The translations under genes were made by a program, and so were the position numbers. From NCBI GenBank assembly GCA_903970355.1, contig CAJCIF010000150.1, positions 1 to 11,606 of the forward strand: DNA of 11,606 nucleotides. The letters run 5' to 3'. Of this stretch, positions 1 through 6,189 are shown one piece after another. The first letter of the stretch is position 1, and the number at the start of each line of letters is the position of its first letter. Below the pieces are notes generated by a model. That model was not told where the DNA came from, did no database searches, and worked only from the letters and a program-made list of their open reading frames with translations. Source of the stretch: Actinomycetota bacterium (GTDB lineage: Bacteria; Cyanobacteriota; Vampirovibrionia; Obscuribacterales; Obscuribacteraceae).

Positions 1-418
1 CAACTTCAGGACCATCTGAAACCGTAAAACCCATCCCGAAAAATATTTCGGTTATTTGCTCGGTGATTTGCGTGAGCGGATGGATGTGCCCTAGCTTCAG
101 GCCTTTGCCGGGCATGGTTACGTCAATCTGTTCGTTTTTCAAGCGCTGATTGAGATCCTGCTCAAACAGAGCATTTTTGCGATCATCGTGCGCACTTTGA
201 ATTTTTTCTTTAACAGTATTTGCAAGCTGTCCGATGCGCGGACGCTCGGCTTTGTCCAGATCTCGCAGACCACGCAATACAGTGGTCAGCTGGCTTTTTT
301 CGCCAAGGTATTCAAGGCGAAGTTCCTCCAACTGGTTGCTATTTTCTGCGCGTCCAAAGGCAGAAGTAGCCAATTGGGCAAGCTCGTTCAGCTGACGTTC
401 AACTTCAGCAGCCGTCAT
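1..418 (-). CDS. pheS: Phenylalanyl-tRNA synthetase alpha subunit, N-terminal part (partial)
   Basis: PheS forms the alpha2-beta2 synthetase that charges tRNA-Phe with phenylalanine in the cytosol; alpha carries the catalytic core. My translation of the minus strand from ATG at 418-416 gives MTAAEVERQLNELAQLA..., a charged helical arm of about 85 residues typical of the bacterial PheS N-terminal coiled coil. It is followed by KGLKLGHIHPLTQ, then ITEIFFGMGF and SDGPEV, which match the conserved start of the class II catalytic domain (G.xHPLT, IF..MGF, GPEVE). About 139 codons are present; the rest of a usual 330-350 residue protein lies left of the window. The start has GGAGA 8 nt upstream. 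It is divergent from the Nudix gene across 110 bp. Identification is firm; motifs 2 and 3 of class II synthetases are not in the window. Confidence 0.93.
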   Translation of the reverse strand, partial: MTAAEVERQLNELAQLATSAFGRAENSNQLEELRLEYLGEKSQLTTVLRGLRDLDKAERPRIGQLANTVKEKIQSAHDDRKNALFEQDLNQRLKNEQIDVTMPGKGLKLGHIHPLTQITEQITEIFFGMGFTVSDGPEV

Positions 419-494
419 AGTGCAAGTCTCCGACTAACAGCATCTAGATACAGTAACACACGGCACATTCTCCGCGTTCATTGCCCTAAAAAAC

Positions 495-503
495 TGCTAC
501 TAT
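495..503 (+). promoter_or_regulatory. Extended -10 promoter of the Nudix gene
   Basis: TGCTACTAT is an extended -10 (TGn plus TACTAT, five of six matches to TATAAT). It sits about 7 nt before a likely start point near 510, giving a leader of roughly 19 nt. No convincing -35 is visible 17 nt upstream, which is expected for extended -10 promoters. Confidence 0.45.
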
Positions 504-528
504 CAACACATTTTGTTGAGAAGAATGT

Positions 529-1002
529 TTGCCAAAACCTAAAGTTAAACGAAAACCTGGACATCAAATTCCTACTACGCGTATTTCTGTAGTTGTGGTT
601 GATGGCAGCAAGATTCTTCTAGTTCGCCACCGAAAAGGGAACAGGCAATATTGGGTTTTGCCGGGCGGTCGCCTTGAATATGGCGAGACTTTTCAAGAAT
701 GCGGTGTGCGGGAATTGAAGGAAGAAACCGGACTGGATGTCGAAATCGAAAACTTTCTTTTCCTTTCGGAAGCGATTGCACCGGATCGCTCCAGGCACAT
801 TGTCAATATTTATTTGCGTGCCCGTGTAACGGGAGGCACGATGAAGCTGGGTAATGAGCCGGTTCTTGCCGGAGTAGATTTTGTGCCGCTTGAAGAGCTA
901 AGCCGAATCACGCTATTCCCGCCAATTGGGCAATCTATCTTGGAATCTTTACCAGATAAAGCAAAAGATGGCATTATCTATCTTGGCAATCTCTGGGTGT
1001 AG
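529..1002 (+). CDS. Nudix hydrolase
   Basis: Nudix enzymes hydrolyse nucleoside diphosphates linked to another group, using Mg2+ bound by the Nudix-box glutamates. The 157-residue protein has a complete canonical box at residues 47-69 (G-x5-E-x7-REL-x-EE-x-GL), with R61 E62 and E65 E66 in place. It is preceded by strand VVVVDGSKILLVRH and the WVLPGGRLE entry. The single domain has the usual length for the family. The start is TTG at 529, chosen because GAGAAG lies 5 nt upstream and a stop occurs in frame just before it; the nearby ATG at 525 is out of frame and closes after five codons. A basic N-terminal tail (PKPKVKRKP) precedes the fold. Substrate cannot be told from sequence: ADP-ribose, (d)NTP, Ap4A and mRNA-cap type activities all share this box. 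It is divergent from pheS, and nothing nearby fixes its pathway. Confidence 0.9.
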   Translation: MPKPKVKRKPGHQIPTTRISVVVVDGSKILLVRHRKGNRQYWVLPGGRLEYGETFQECGVRELKEETGLDVEIENFLFLSEAIAPDRSRHIVNIYLRARVTGGTMKLGNEPVLAGVDFVPLEELSRITLFPPIGQSILESLPDKAKDGIIYLGNLWV

Positions 1003-1008
1003 TACAAT
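1003..1008 (+). promoter_or_regulatory. Possible -10 box for the small basic gene
   Basis: TACAAT (five of six matches) starts right after the Nudix stop codon and would start transcription near 1015, 16 nt before the Shine-Dalgarno site of the next gene. The -35 is poor (TCTTGG at 981-986, 16 bp spacer), so read-through from the Nudix gene is an equally good explanation. Confidence 0.28.
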
Positions 1009-1041
1009 CATCCATCTTTCAAAGAACATCGGAGAACCGTG

Positions 1042-1191
1042 ATGCCGCAACAAAAAGGCTTCAAACGCGCACAGAAAGTTTTGGTGCGCAAACGCAAGAT
1101 AGCTGTAAAAGCAACTGCCGCTGCCGTTCGTAAAGTAGTACGTCTGGCAGAGCTAGAAGAAAAAGAAAAAGCCGGCAAGTCCAAGAAGTAA
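1042..1191 (+). CDS. Small, highly basic hypothetical protein (49 aa)
   Basis: This gene is too short for usual length cut-offs. Reading from ATG at 1042 gives 49 codons and TAA at 1189. GGAGAA at 1031-1036 stands 5 nt upstream; a GTG directly before the ATG (1039) is an alternative start. The product begins MPQQKGFKRAQKVLVRKRK and ends EKEKAGKSKK. By my count it has 12 Lys and 5 Arg against 4 Glu, a net charge near +13, with no Cys and no membrane segment. The middle (residues 20-43) could form one helix. The composition suggests binding to RNA, DNA or ribosomes, but I do not recognise a family. It lies 39 nt downstream of the Nudix stop and converges with obg, whose stop is 12 nt away. The good ribosome-binding site and plausible codon use argue that it is real. 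Confidence 0.6.
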   Translation: MPQQKGFKRAQKVLVRKRKIAVKATAAAVRKVVRLAELEEKEKAGKSKK

Positions 1192-1203
1192 AAACGGGCT
1201 GGT

Positions 1204-2499
1204 TCAAAACAAGTTTTCACCATATTTGAAAGTGAGATCGCCGATCAGCACCTCATCTCCACTTTCGATTTTTTCGTTCATCAATGCATCCATGACGCCC
1301 ATGGCGCGCAGTATGTGATTGAGATGATGAATGGATTCAGGGCTGCGTGCATCGGTTACCCCTACTAAGCGCTTGACGCGATCGCCTTCCACAAAAAACT
1401 TTCTCTTTTTCCGTGAAATCACAAAACTAGAGTCGCCGTGATCGCTTGCCTTTTCGTCCAGTTCGATCTCAACGGCTGAGGCAATTTTCGCTTCTTGCTT
1501 GGCGGCCGCTAACTTGTTCCAGATTGTATTTTCAAGCTCCTTGAGATTCCCTTTTGTGGCTGCTGAAATCATGAGCACTGCGGCAATATCAGGTCGCGCT
1601 TTCTTAACCTGAGCGAGAATCTTCTTGGCCGCTTCTTCATCAAGCAAGTCTTTTTTATTGAGCACAATTATGCGCGGACGCGTCGCTAATTTCTCGTTGA
1701 ATTTTTTGAGTTCGTTTTCGATCACTTCGAGATCGCCAACTACATTTTCGGAACTGGCATCAACAAGATGAACGAGAAGGGCCGTTCTCTCGATGTGTCT
1801 CAAGAAGTCGTGTCCAAGACCAACGCCTTGTGAAGCGCCCTCAATCAGACCCGGAATGTCTGCCATGACATAACTTTCGCCTTCAGAAACACGCACAACA
1901 CCTAACTGCGGTTCAAGCGTAGTAAATGGATAGTCGGCAATTTTTGGCTTGGCAGCCGACATAATGGAAAGGAGCGTAGATTTTCCGGCATTGGGAAAGC
2001 CAATCAGGCCAACATCGGCAAGCAGTTTTAGTTCCAATCTCAAAGTGCGCGTGACCCCAGGCTCTCCTGGTTCGCAAAAATGCGGCGATCTTCTGGTTGG
2101 AGAGGCCAATACGCCATTGCCGCGTCCGCCCCGGCCACCCTCTGCAACTAGAACCCGTTCGCCGTCATGGGTGAGATCGGCAATCGCCTTTTCGGCTTCG
2201 TGATCCCAAACGACGGTGCCAAGTGGAACTTTTATAACGAGATCTTTGCCTGCATGTCCGAAGCGGTTGGAAATACCGCCCTTCTCGCCGTTGTCTGCGG
2301 CAAACTTCGTCTTGAAGCGAAAATCGATTAGAGTACTCAAATTTTCCGTGGCTTCCAAATAGACACTGCCGCCCCGGCCGCCGTTACCGCCTGCCGGTCC
2401 GCCCATAGGCTCGTACTTGGCCCGGCGCCAGGCAATCATGCCGTTGCCGCCGTCGCCAGAACGGGCTTCAACTACTGCTTTGTCCAGAAATTTCGCCAT
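1204..2499 (-). CDS. obg: Obg/CgtA GTPase
   Basis: Obg is an essential GTPase that binds the 50S subunit and links ribosome maturation to (p)ppGpp and stress state. The 431 residues carry the full architecture. The glycine-rich Obg fold spans about 1-158, with EPMGGPAGGNGGRGG at 30-44 and GGRGGRGNG at 121-129. The G domain has G1 GFPNAGKST (167-175), G2 threonines 193-194 in YPFTTLEPQLG, G3 DIPG (214-217), G4 NKKD (281-284) and G5 SA (312-313). A C-terminal OCT domain spans about 358-431 and ends DLTFKYGENLF. Length is normal. It starts at ATG 2499 with only a weak GAG upstream. A five-codon ATG-to-TGA frame lies at 2526-2509, ending 9 nt before the start; it has no ribosome-binding site and may be chance. 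Obg is divergent from the PC4-like gene and shares its promoter region. Confidence 0.98.
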   Translation of the reverse strand: MAKFLDKAVVEARSGDGGNGMIAWRRAKYEPMGGPAGGNGGRGGSVYLEATENLSTLIDFRFKTKFAADNGEKGGISNRFGHAGKDLVIKVPLGTVVWDHEAEKAIADLTHDGERVLVAEGGRGGRGNGVLASPTRRSPHFCEPGEPGVTRTLRLELKLLADVGLIGFPNAGKSTLLSIMSAAKPKIADYPFTTLEPQLGVVRVSEGESYVMADIPGLIEGASQGVGLGHDFLRHIERTALLVHLVDASSENVVGDLEVIENELKKFNEKLATRPRIIVLNKKDLLDEEAAKKILAQVKKARPDIAAVLMISAATKGNLKELENTIWNKLAAAKQEAKIASAVEIELDEKASDHGDSSFVISRKKRKFFVEGDRVKRLVGVTDARSPESIHHLNHILRAMGVMDALMNEKIESGDEVLIGDLTFKYGENLF

Positions 2500-2550
2500 C
2501 TATATAACTCAGTTGTCGTTTCGCATCGAAACAAATTTGGTGTGATGTTT

Positions 2551-2558
2551 ACTATACT
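2551..2558. promoter_or_regulatory. Overlapping divergent -10 boxes (obg / PC4-like gene)
   Basis: ACTATACT reads TATACT on the plus strand (2553-2558) and TATAGT on the minus strand (2556-2551), so near-consensus -10 boxes for both divergent genes overlap. Neither has a clear -35. A plus-strand start near 2565 leaves a leader of about 29 nt before TTG 2594; the minus-strand leader to obg would be about 45 nt. Polymerases could not occupy both at once, implying linked expression. Confidence 0.4.
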
Positions 2559-2593
2559 TTGATGTGCTAAGCAGATGCGAGGAGGACGCTCCC

Positions 2594-2815
2594 TTGGAAG
2601 AAAAAATCAGTATTCACGAAAAGGGTACCGGCGAAATTGTGTACGCCTATATAAACGAATACAAAAACAAACACTATTTGCACATCCGTGAATATTATCT
2701 CGACAAGGAAAAAGTAGAGCAGCCAAGCAAGAAGGGTGTGAGTTTGCCAATCGAAAAGCTCGATGCTTTGATTGAAGCTCTTCAAAAGATCAAATCCCAG
2801 GTAACACCGGCGTAA
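2594..2815 (+). CDS. PC4-like single-stranded DNA-binding protein
   Basis: The 73-residue product resembles the PC4/transcriptional coactivator p15 fold found as small bacterial proteins. This is a four-stranded sheet plus C-terminal helix that dimerises and binds ssDNA. Visible features are strands at about 14-21 (EIVYAYIN) and 27-34 (HYLHIREY), the characteristic IREYY-x-D followed by KKGVSLP (46-52), and the final helix (IEKLDALIEALQKIKS). The start is TTG at 2594, chosen because GAGGAGG (2579-2585) sits 8 nt upstream. An in-frame GTG at 2564 would add ten residues, but it lies at the predicted transcription start and would precede the Shine-Dalgarno site. The gene is followed 8 nt later by the M23 peptidase gene, so the two are probably co-transcribed. 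Cellular role is unknown; such proteins in bacteria have been linked to transcription or repair. Family call fairly confident, function not. Confidence 0.75.
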   Translation: MEEKISIHEKGTGEIVYAYINEYKNKHYLHIREYYLDKEKVEQPSKKGVSLPIEKLDALIEALQKIKSQVTPA

Positions 2816-2823
2816 AAGACATT

Positions 2824-3663
2824 ATGGTTTTTGACCGGGCTTCAGCGTTTGCGCTTGTCTTATCTATATTATGCTGTCCGATCGGTTTGGCACGGCTTCA
2901 GTTTTCAAACGATCATCCCAAGCAAGGTGAAACAGTTGAGGTGACGGTTTGCCCGAGTGAGGCAAGCGGTACCGAAGACACCTTTTTGCATTTGCTCGAT
3001 CACAAAATCAAACTCTTTCCGATAGAGAAAGACGGGCAAAACTGTTCGCATTGTCTTCTTGCTATACCCGCTGACCTGGATCCAGGCAAACATACAGTCT
3101 CAGTTGGTGCAGAGAAATCGACCATCACCGTATGTGATGGCGGCTTTCCTTTGCAGCACTTACGGCTGGCTCCCGAGAAGGACAACTTCAACATGTCGCC
3201 CGGTGAAGAGGAAGCAGTTGAAGGAGCAAAGAAGACTTTAAGCGAAACGAGAATGTGGGAAGGCAAATTCAAAGCTCCCTCAACAGCAAGACGGTCAGCT
3301 GCATTCGGAATCAAGCGCGTCGTAAATGGCAGGCTATTGAAAGACTACTTTCACTCCGGTTTAGATTTTGCAGCCGGAATGGGCTCACCCGTCTTAGCAT
3401 GTGCACCGGGTAAGGTTGTGCTCGCCCGTACCGGCTTCAAGTTGCATGGCAATGTTGTCGCAATCGATCACGGTCAAGGCGTAATTTCTTTCTACATCCA
3501 TCTCCAGAAAATACTCGTCAAACCAGGTGATGAAGTTGAGCAAGGAGAGAAGATAGGCCTTGTCGGCGCAACTGGACGGGCAACGGGGCCGCATCTGCAC
3601 TTCAGCATCTACGTAAACGAAATAGCCGCCAATCCCAACAATTGGTTTAATAAGGTTTATTAG
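2824..3663 (+). CDS. Secreted M23 family metallopeptidase (LytM-like)
   Basis: M23 enzymes are Zn-dependent endopeptidases that cut peptide cross-links in peptidoglycan. The 279-residue protein begins with a signal peptide (hydrophobic about 7-22, probable cleavage after GLA at 23); there is no good lipobox. Residues about 24-105 look like an Ig-like beta domain (QGETVEVTV..., GKHTVSVGAEKSTITV). The peptidase domain spans about 155-279. All key residues are present: Zn ligands H177 and D181 (HSGLD), catalytic H226 in FYIHL, and H257/H259 in GPHLHF. It is therefore predicted active, unlike degenerate LytM regulators. Five cysteines remain after cleavage (43, 74, 77, 104, 193), so disulfides are possible. 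The ribosome-binding site is weak (AAAAGAC); the 8 nt gap to the upstream PC4-like gene suggests coupling. Exact bond specificity is not readable. Confidence 0.92.
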   Translation: MVFDRASAFALVLSILCCPIGLARLQFSNDHPKQGETVEVTVCPSEASGTEDTFLHLLDHKIKLFPIEKDGQNCSHCLLAIPADLDPGKHTVSVGAEKSTITVCDGGFPLQHLRLAPEKDNFNMSPGEEEAVEGAKKTLSETRMWEGKFKAPSTARRSAAFGIKRVVNGRLLKDYFHSGLDFAAGMGSPVLACAPGKVVLARTGFKLHGNVVAIDHGQGVISFYIHLQKILVKPGDEVEQGEKIGLVGATGRATGPHLHFSIYVNEIAANPNNWFNKVY

Positions 3664-3676
3664 ATGTTTAAATAAA

Positions 3677-3706
3677 AGAGGACGGACCTTCGGGGGTCCG
3701 TCCTCT
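3677..3706 (-). terminator. Rho-independent terminator of sepF
   Basis: A perfect 12 bp stem (AGAGGACGGACC at 3677-3688 with GGTCCGTCCTCT at 3695-3706) encloses a 6 nt loop. On the minus strand the stem is followed by TTTATTT, fitting termination of the sepF transcript 23 nt after its stop. On the plus strand the M23 gene also ends 14 nt away, but no T run follows there, so it is a poor intrinsic terminator in that direction although it could still act as a 3-prime end stabiliser. Confidence 0.85.
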
Positions 3707-3710
3707 CGGG

Positions 3711-3725
3711 GCGATAAAAAATCGC
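3711..3725. repeat. Short hairpin GCGAT-AAAAA-ATCGC
   Basis: A perfect 5 bp inverted repeat with an A5 loop on the plus strand (T5 on the minus strand) lies between the sepF stop codon and its main terminator. It may add to transcript-end stability; alone it is too weak to be a terminator. Confidence 0.4.
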
Positions 3726-3728
3726 TAG

Positions 3729-4238
3729 TTACATCACTTGTGCTTTATTCCAGAAGGCATCTTTGATGGCTTTGGAAGAAGTTGATTCGGAGTTGATTAC
3801 CACAGATGATGGCGCGAATAAGAAAACGCCATCGCCGATTTTTTGTTGATGTCCATCTATGGCGTGGCAAGCACCAGAGAGAAAATCTACAACGCGTTGA
3901 GATCCTTCGTTATCAAGCATGTGCAAGTTAAGAAGAACGGATTTGCGTGTGCGAAGGTGCTCAACAATTTCAAGAGACTCTTCGAAAGCACGCGGCTCAA
4001 TAACAAGAACTTCACTTGACGGTTGTGCTGACGGATGGTCAACAACCTTAGTGTTTGGTTGTGTAGTAATTACACGTGACTGCTTACCCATGTCCACTGG
4101 CTTAGTATCCAATGCTAATTGGCCATTGGTTGCATAGACATCATCAGATGCTTCGAATAGATCTTCGAAGTCTTCTCTTTCGTAATTGTCTTGCGGACCA
4201 AACCAAAAGCTCTTGAATTTTTGAACGATGCTGCTCAC
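3729..4238 (-). CDS. sepF: Cell division protein SepF
   Basis: SepF binds the C-terminal tail of FtsZ and anchors and bundles Z-ring filaments at the membrane. The 169 residues show the expected plan. An N-terminal amphipathic helix (SIVQKFKSFWFG, about 2-14) serves membrane binding. An acidic, low-complexity linker spans about 18-74. The conserved SepF core spans about 75-149, with VLVIEPRAFEES, VLLNLHMLDNEGSQRVVDFL, then SGACHAIDGHQQKIGDGVFLF. G122 corresponds to the glycine important for SepF dimer contacts in other species. A short tail follows. The start is GTG at 4238, supported by a full AAGGAGG 5 nt upstream. It lies 72 nt downstream of yggS on the same strand, the same order as in many Gram-positives and cyanobacteria, and ends just before a strong terminator. 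Confidence 0.95.
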   Translation of the reverse strand: MSSIVQKFKSFWFGPQDNYEREDFEDLFEASDDVYATNGQLALDTKPVDMGKQSRVITTQPNTKVVDHPSAQPSSEVLVIEPRAFEESLEIVEHLRTRKSVLLNLHMLDNEGSQRVVDFLSGACHAIDGHQQKIGDGVFLFAPSSVVINSESTSSKAIKDAFWNKAQVM

Positions 4239-4245
4239 TAGATCC

Positions 4246-4299
4246 TCCTTACCCGGCCTGTACCAAGTTCCTTACCCGCGTTTCCTACCTACGTTTCCT
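4246..4299 (-). repeat. Two short direct-repeat pairs in the sepF leader
   Basis: TCCTTACCCG occurs at 4246-4255 and 4269-4278, and CGTTTCCT at 4279-4286 and 4292-4299. On the minus (sense) strand these read CGGGTAAGGA and AGGAAACG. The first pair copies the sepF Shine-Dalgarno segment 23 nt further upstream, where no start codon follows at useful distance. Confidence 0.6.
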
Positions 4300-4310
4300 G
4301 AGAAAAAAAA

Positions 4311-4979
4311 CTATTGTTGAAATATGGCGCTACCAATCCGCACCATAGTGGCGCCGCACTGCACGGCGTCTTGCCAATCATCACTCATGCCCATTGAAAG
4401 TTCGGGAAGTTTTGTGCCATGAACTGCGATCAACTCGTCGCGCAGATCGCGCAGACCGTTGAAGCAAAAATGGCGGTCATCTGTATTTGCACTAAGCGGT
4501 GTTATCGTCATTAATCCATGGCACTCGATATTTGCCAGAGATATGATTGTTGCAAAATCACGCCGCAGCTCCTCAGGAGTAAAACCGGACTTGCTTGGAT
4601 CCGGCAGCACTTTTACCTGGAGGAGAACGGATTGGATGATTTCTTTTTGGCTGGCGCTTTTCGAAATTTCTTGAGCCAGCCTCAGGGAATCAACAGATTG
4701 AATGAGGGCGAAGCGGCCAACAACCTGCTTTACTTTGTTGGTCTGCAAGTGACCAATAAAATGCCAACGAGCATCAGGTAGTTTTGCTTCGAGCGTTTCC
4801 ATTTTCGAGAGCGCGTTCTGGACGCGGTTTTCACCAAACTCGGTGACACCGGTTCTGAAGGCTTCTTCGATTTGAGAAAGCTGAGCGTATTTGGTCACTG
4901 CAATCAACTTCACTGGTTGAGCCCCGAAATCATCTCGTATGCGTTCTCGAATGCGAGTTATATTTTCCGCCACACTCAT
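4311..4979 (-). CDS. yggS: YggS/PLPBP family pyridoxal phosphate homeostasis protein
   Basis: YggS is a cytosolic single-domain TIM-barrel protein that binds PLP without known catalysis and keeps B6 vitamers and amino-acid pools balanced. The 222 residues carry the family hallmarks: PLP lysine K30 in LIAVTKYA, then FGENRVQ, the WHFIGHLQTNK block, SVDSL, GLMTI, and the phosphate-binding end LSMGMSDDW plus MVRIGSAIF. Length is normal. The ATG at 4979 has AAAGG only 1 nt upstream, whereas GTG two codons later would have 7 nt spacing, so the true start may be GTG at 4973. It is followed 72 nt later by sepF, with which it is probably co-transcribed. A clear promoter lies upstream, separate from rsmE. 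Confidence 0.96.
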   Translation of the reverse strand: MSVAENITRIRERIRDDFGAQPVKLIAVTKYAQLSQIEEAFRTGVTEFGENRVQNALSKMETLEAKLPDARWHFIGHLQTNKVKQVVGRFALIQSVDSLRLAQEISKSASQKEIIQSVLLQVKVLPDPSKSGFTPEELRRDFATIISLANIECHGLMTITPLSANTDDRHFCFNGLRDLRDELIAVHGTKLPELSMGMSDDWQDAVQCGATMVRIGSAIFQQ

Positions 4980-5007
4980 GCCTTTCTACTGAGCAAGCGC
5001 ATCACAT

Positions 5008-5030
5008 GTAGTGACCTGCCAATCACCTAC
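5008..5030. promoter_or_regulatory. Imperfect dyad over the yggS transcription start
   Basis: GTAGTGA (5008-5014) and TCACCTAC (5023-5030) are inverted repeats differing by one inserted base, with an 8 nt centre. The dyad abuts the -10 of the yggS promoter and covers the expected start point, so it could be an operator or a hairpin at the very 5-prime end of the mRNA. Confidence 0.35.
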
Positions 5031-5031
5031 T

Positions 5032-5060
5032 ATAAGACCTGGAAATGAGCAATTTGTCAA
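5032..5060 (-). promoter_or_regulatory. Sigma-70 type promoter of yggS-sepF
   Basis: On the minus strand there is a perfect -35 TTGACA (5060-5055), a 17 bp spacer and -10 TCTTAT (5037-5032). The overlapping TTATAG (5035-5030) is an alternative -10 with 19 bp spacing. Transcription would start near 5025, giving a leader of about 45 nt to yggS. It is the best complete promoter in the window. Confidence 0.65.
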
Positions 5061-5220
5061 GCCTTTCAGACCATTTTCTTCTATTTTGGAGCGATGTCGA
5101 ATTGTTTTTTCTTTATCAGAACTACGCGTCAATTCGGCTCCGAATGCCATTCTACAACAAATGCCACCAAAACATATAGGCATAGAATATTCGGCGGTGA
5201 TATCTCACGTGGTGACAAAA

Positions 5221-6018
5221 CTATTTTTTATTATTGGTGGCAGATGCAACTATAGATAGTGCATATATAGCTGCTGTTTCCGCCCGTAAAATCAACTTGC
5301 CGAGACTGACTGATTTGAAGCCCGCAAGCTCTGCTTCTTCAATCTCGTCATCGCTAAAACCACCTTCAGCTCCAATTGCGATCGTGAGTGTCCGATCATC
5401 TTCTGAGTCCAGGGCACCAAGGTTGCAAAGGGACTCAGCAATTGACGGAGCATCGCGACGTTCTGCACAGATCAAACGAACCCCATGCGGACGTAATTCT
5501 TTTTCGCGATCTAAGAACTTTGCAAAAAGAAGCGGTGCAGCCAAATGTGGCAAGGTCAATCTTTCGCATTGCTCCGCCGCTTCTCTGGCAACCGATCGCC
5601 AGCGTGTCATTTTATTGGTGGCGCTTTCGGTGCCCGACTCGGCCGTGCCACCATCAATGCGAACAACGCTTCGTTCCAAAATGATCGGCACAATTTCGGC
5701 GACGTTCAATTCCGTAAGTTTTTCTATTGCCCATTCGAATCGCCCGCTTTTAAGAGGAGACAAAGCGACGATCGTTTTGCGGGAGAGATCGTCACCTTTG
5801 TCGGTGCTGAGAATAGATGCCTCAACCACTCTGCCTTCCAAACCGGCAAGAGAGCAGTGATAGAGGTTGCCTTCCCCGTCAAGAAAGTCCAGGTAATCGC
5901 CCTTTCTCAGGCGCAAAACCTTCTTTAACTGTTTGGCCAGTGATTCGTCTTCACAACGTATGCACAAAGACTCGCTCTTTATTGCATCTTTTGGTATGAA
6001 GAATCTAGGAGTCGACAT
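5221..6018 (-). CDS. rsmE: 16S rRNA m3U1498 methyltransferase RsmE
   Basis: RsmE uses S-adenosylmethionine to methylate N3 of U1498 in the 16S decoding region on assembled 30S subunits. The 265 residues comprise an N-terminal PUA-like RNA-binding domain (about 1-72, containing QLKKVLRLRKGDYLDFLDG) and a SPOUT trefoil-knot methyltransferase domain (about 80-260). Family motifs are SPLKSGRFEWAIEKLTEL (87-104), ERSVV (115-119), RWRSVAREAAEQCERLTLP, then the knot and SAM-binding segments AIGAEGGFSDDEI (214-226) and LGKLILRAETAA (239-250). Length is slightly above the usual 240-250 because of an extra charged stretch around 121-136 and another around 200-210. The ATG at 6018 has AAGAG 5 nt upstream. 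It is divergent from accD; 241 nt separate it from yggS, which has its own promoter. Confidence 0.96.
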   Translation of the reverse strand: MSTPRFFIPKDAIKSESLCIRCEDESLAKQLKKVLRLRKGDYLDFLDGEGNLYHCSLAGLEGRVVEASILSTDKGDDLSRKTIVALSPLKSGRFEWAIEKLTELNVAEIVPIILERSVVRIDGGTAESGTESATNKMTRWRSVAREAAEQCERLTLPHLAAPLLFAKFLDREKELRPHGVRLICAERRDAPSIAESLCNLGALDSEDDRTLTIAIGAEGGFSDDEIEEAELAGFKSVSLGKLILRAETAAIYALSIVASATNNKK

Positions 6019-6061
6019 CGTAACTCTTGATTGAGATGGGGCGAAGCGGAGAGACGGGCGA

Positions 6062-6070
6062 TGCTATAAT
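6062..6070 (+). promoter_or_regulatory. Extended -10 promoter of accD-accA
   Basis: TGCTATAAT is a perfect -10 hexamer with an upstream TGn extension; no good -35 is visible at 16-18 bp. Transcription would start near 6077 and leave a leader of about 110 nt before accD, long enough to hold the short ORF at 6137-6178. Confidence 0.6.
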
Positions 6071-6136
6071 CGAGCGTTTCGAGGGCTTGAGTTCATTCTA
6101 AGCTCGTTCGCGCAGATTCCGACGAAGGTCTTCTTC

Positions 6137-6178
6137 ATGTTCGGACAGGTAACTTTGCTCCCTTCAGACACTTTTTGA
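6137..6178 (+). CDS. Possible 13-codon leader ORF upstream of accD
   Basis: ATG at 6137 has GAAGG (6124-6128) 8 nt upstream and opens 13 codons reading MFGQVTLLPSDTF before TGA at 6176-6178. The stop overlaps a TTG (6175-6177) in the accD frame as TTGA, and it lies 11 nt before the accD ATG at 6190. accD itself lacks a good Shine-Dalgarno site, so re-initiation by ribosomes leaving this ORF is a reasonable idea. The codons are not rich in one amino acid, so classical attenuation is unlikely. No homology is claimed. Confidence 0.35.
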   Translation: MFGQVTLLPSDTF

Positions 6179-6189
6179 GCCCGAAGCCT

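Noticed and set aside
188..592. 134-codon plus-strand open frame
   Set aside because: It overlaps pheS antisense and runs into the Nudix gene in another frame; no start signals.
2509..2526. Five-codon leader ORF upstream of obg (minus strand), like those before accD and the nucleotidyltransferase
   Set aside because: No Shine-Dalgarno site precedes it and its stop does not overlap a start codon, so it is probably chance.
3707..3725. Plus-strand terminator for the M23 gene
   Set aside because: No T run follows the 3677-3706 stem on the plus strand; only the minus-strand direction fits an intrinsic terminator.
4986..5183. 65-codon minus-strand open frame between rsmE and yggS
   Set aside because: The yggS promoter (TTGACA-17-TCTTAT) lies inside it, there is no Shine-Dalgarno site and no domain is recognised; kept only as a remote possibility.
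5234..5860. 208-codon plus-strand open frame
   Set aside because: It lies fully antisense to rsmE, whose conserved motifs are intact; composition is Ser/Arg-rich with no recognisable domain.
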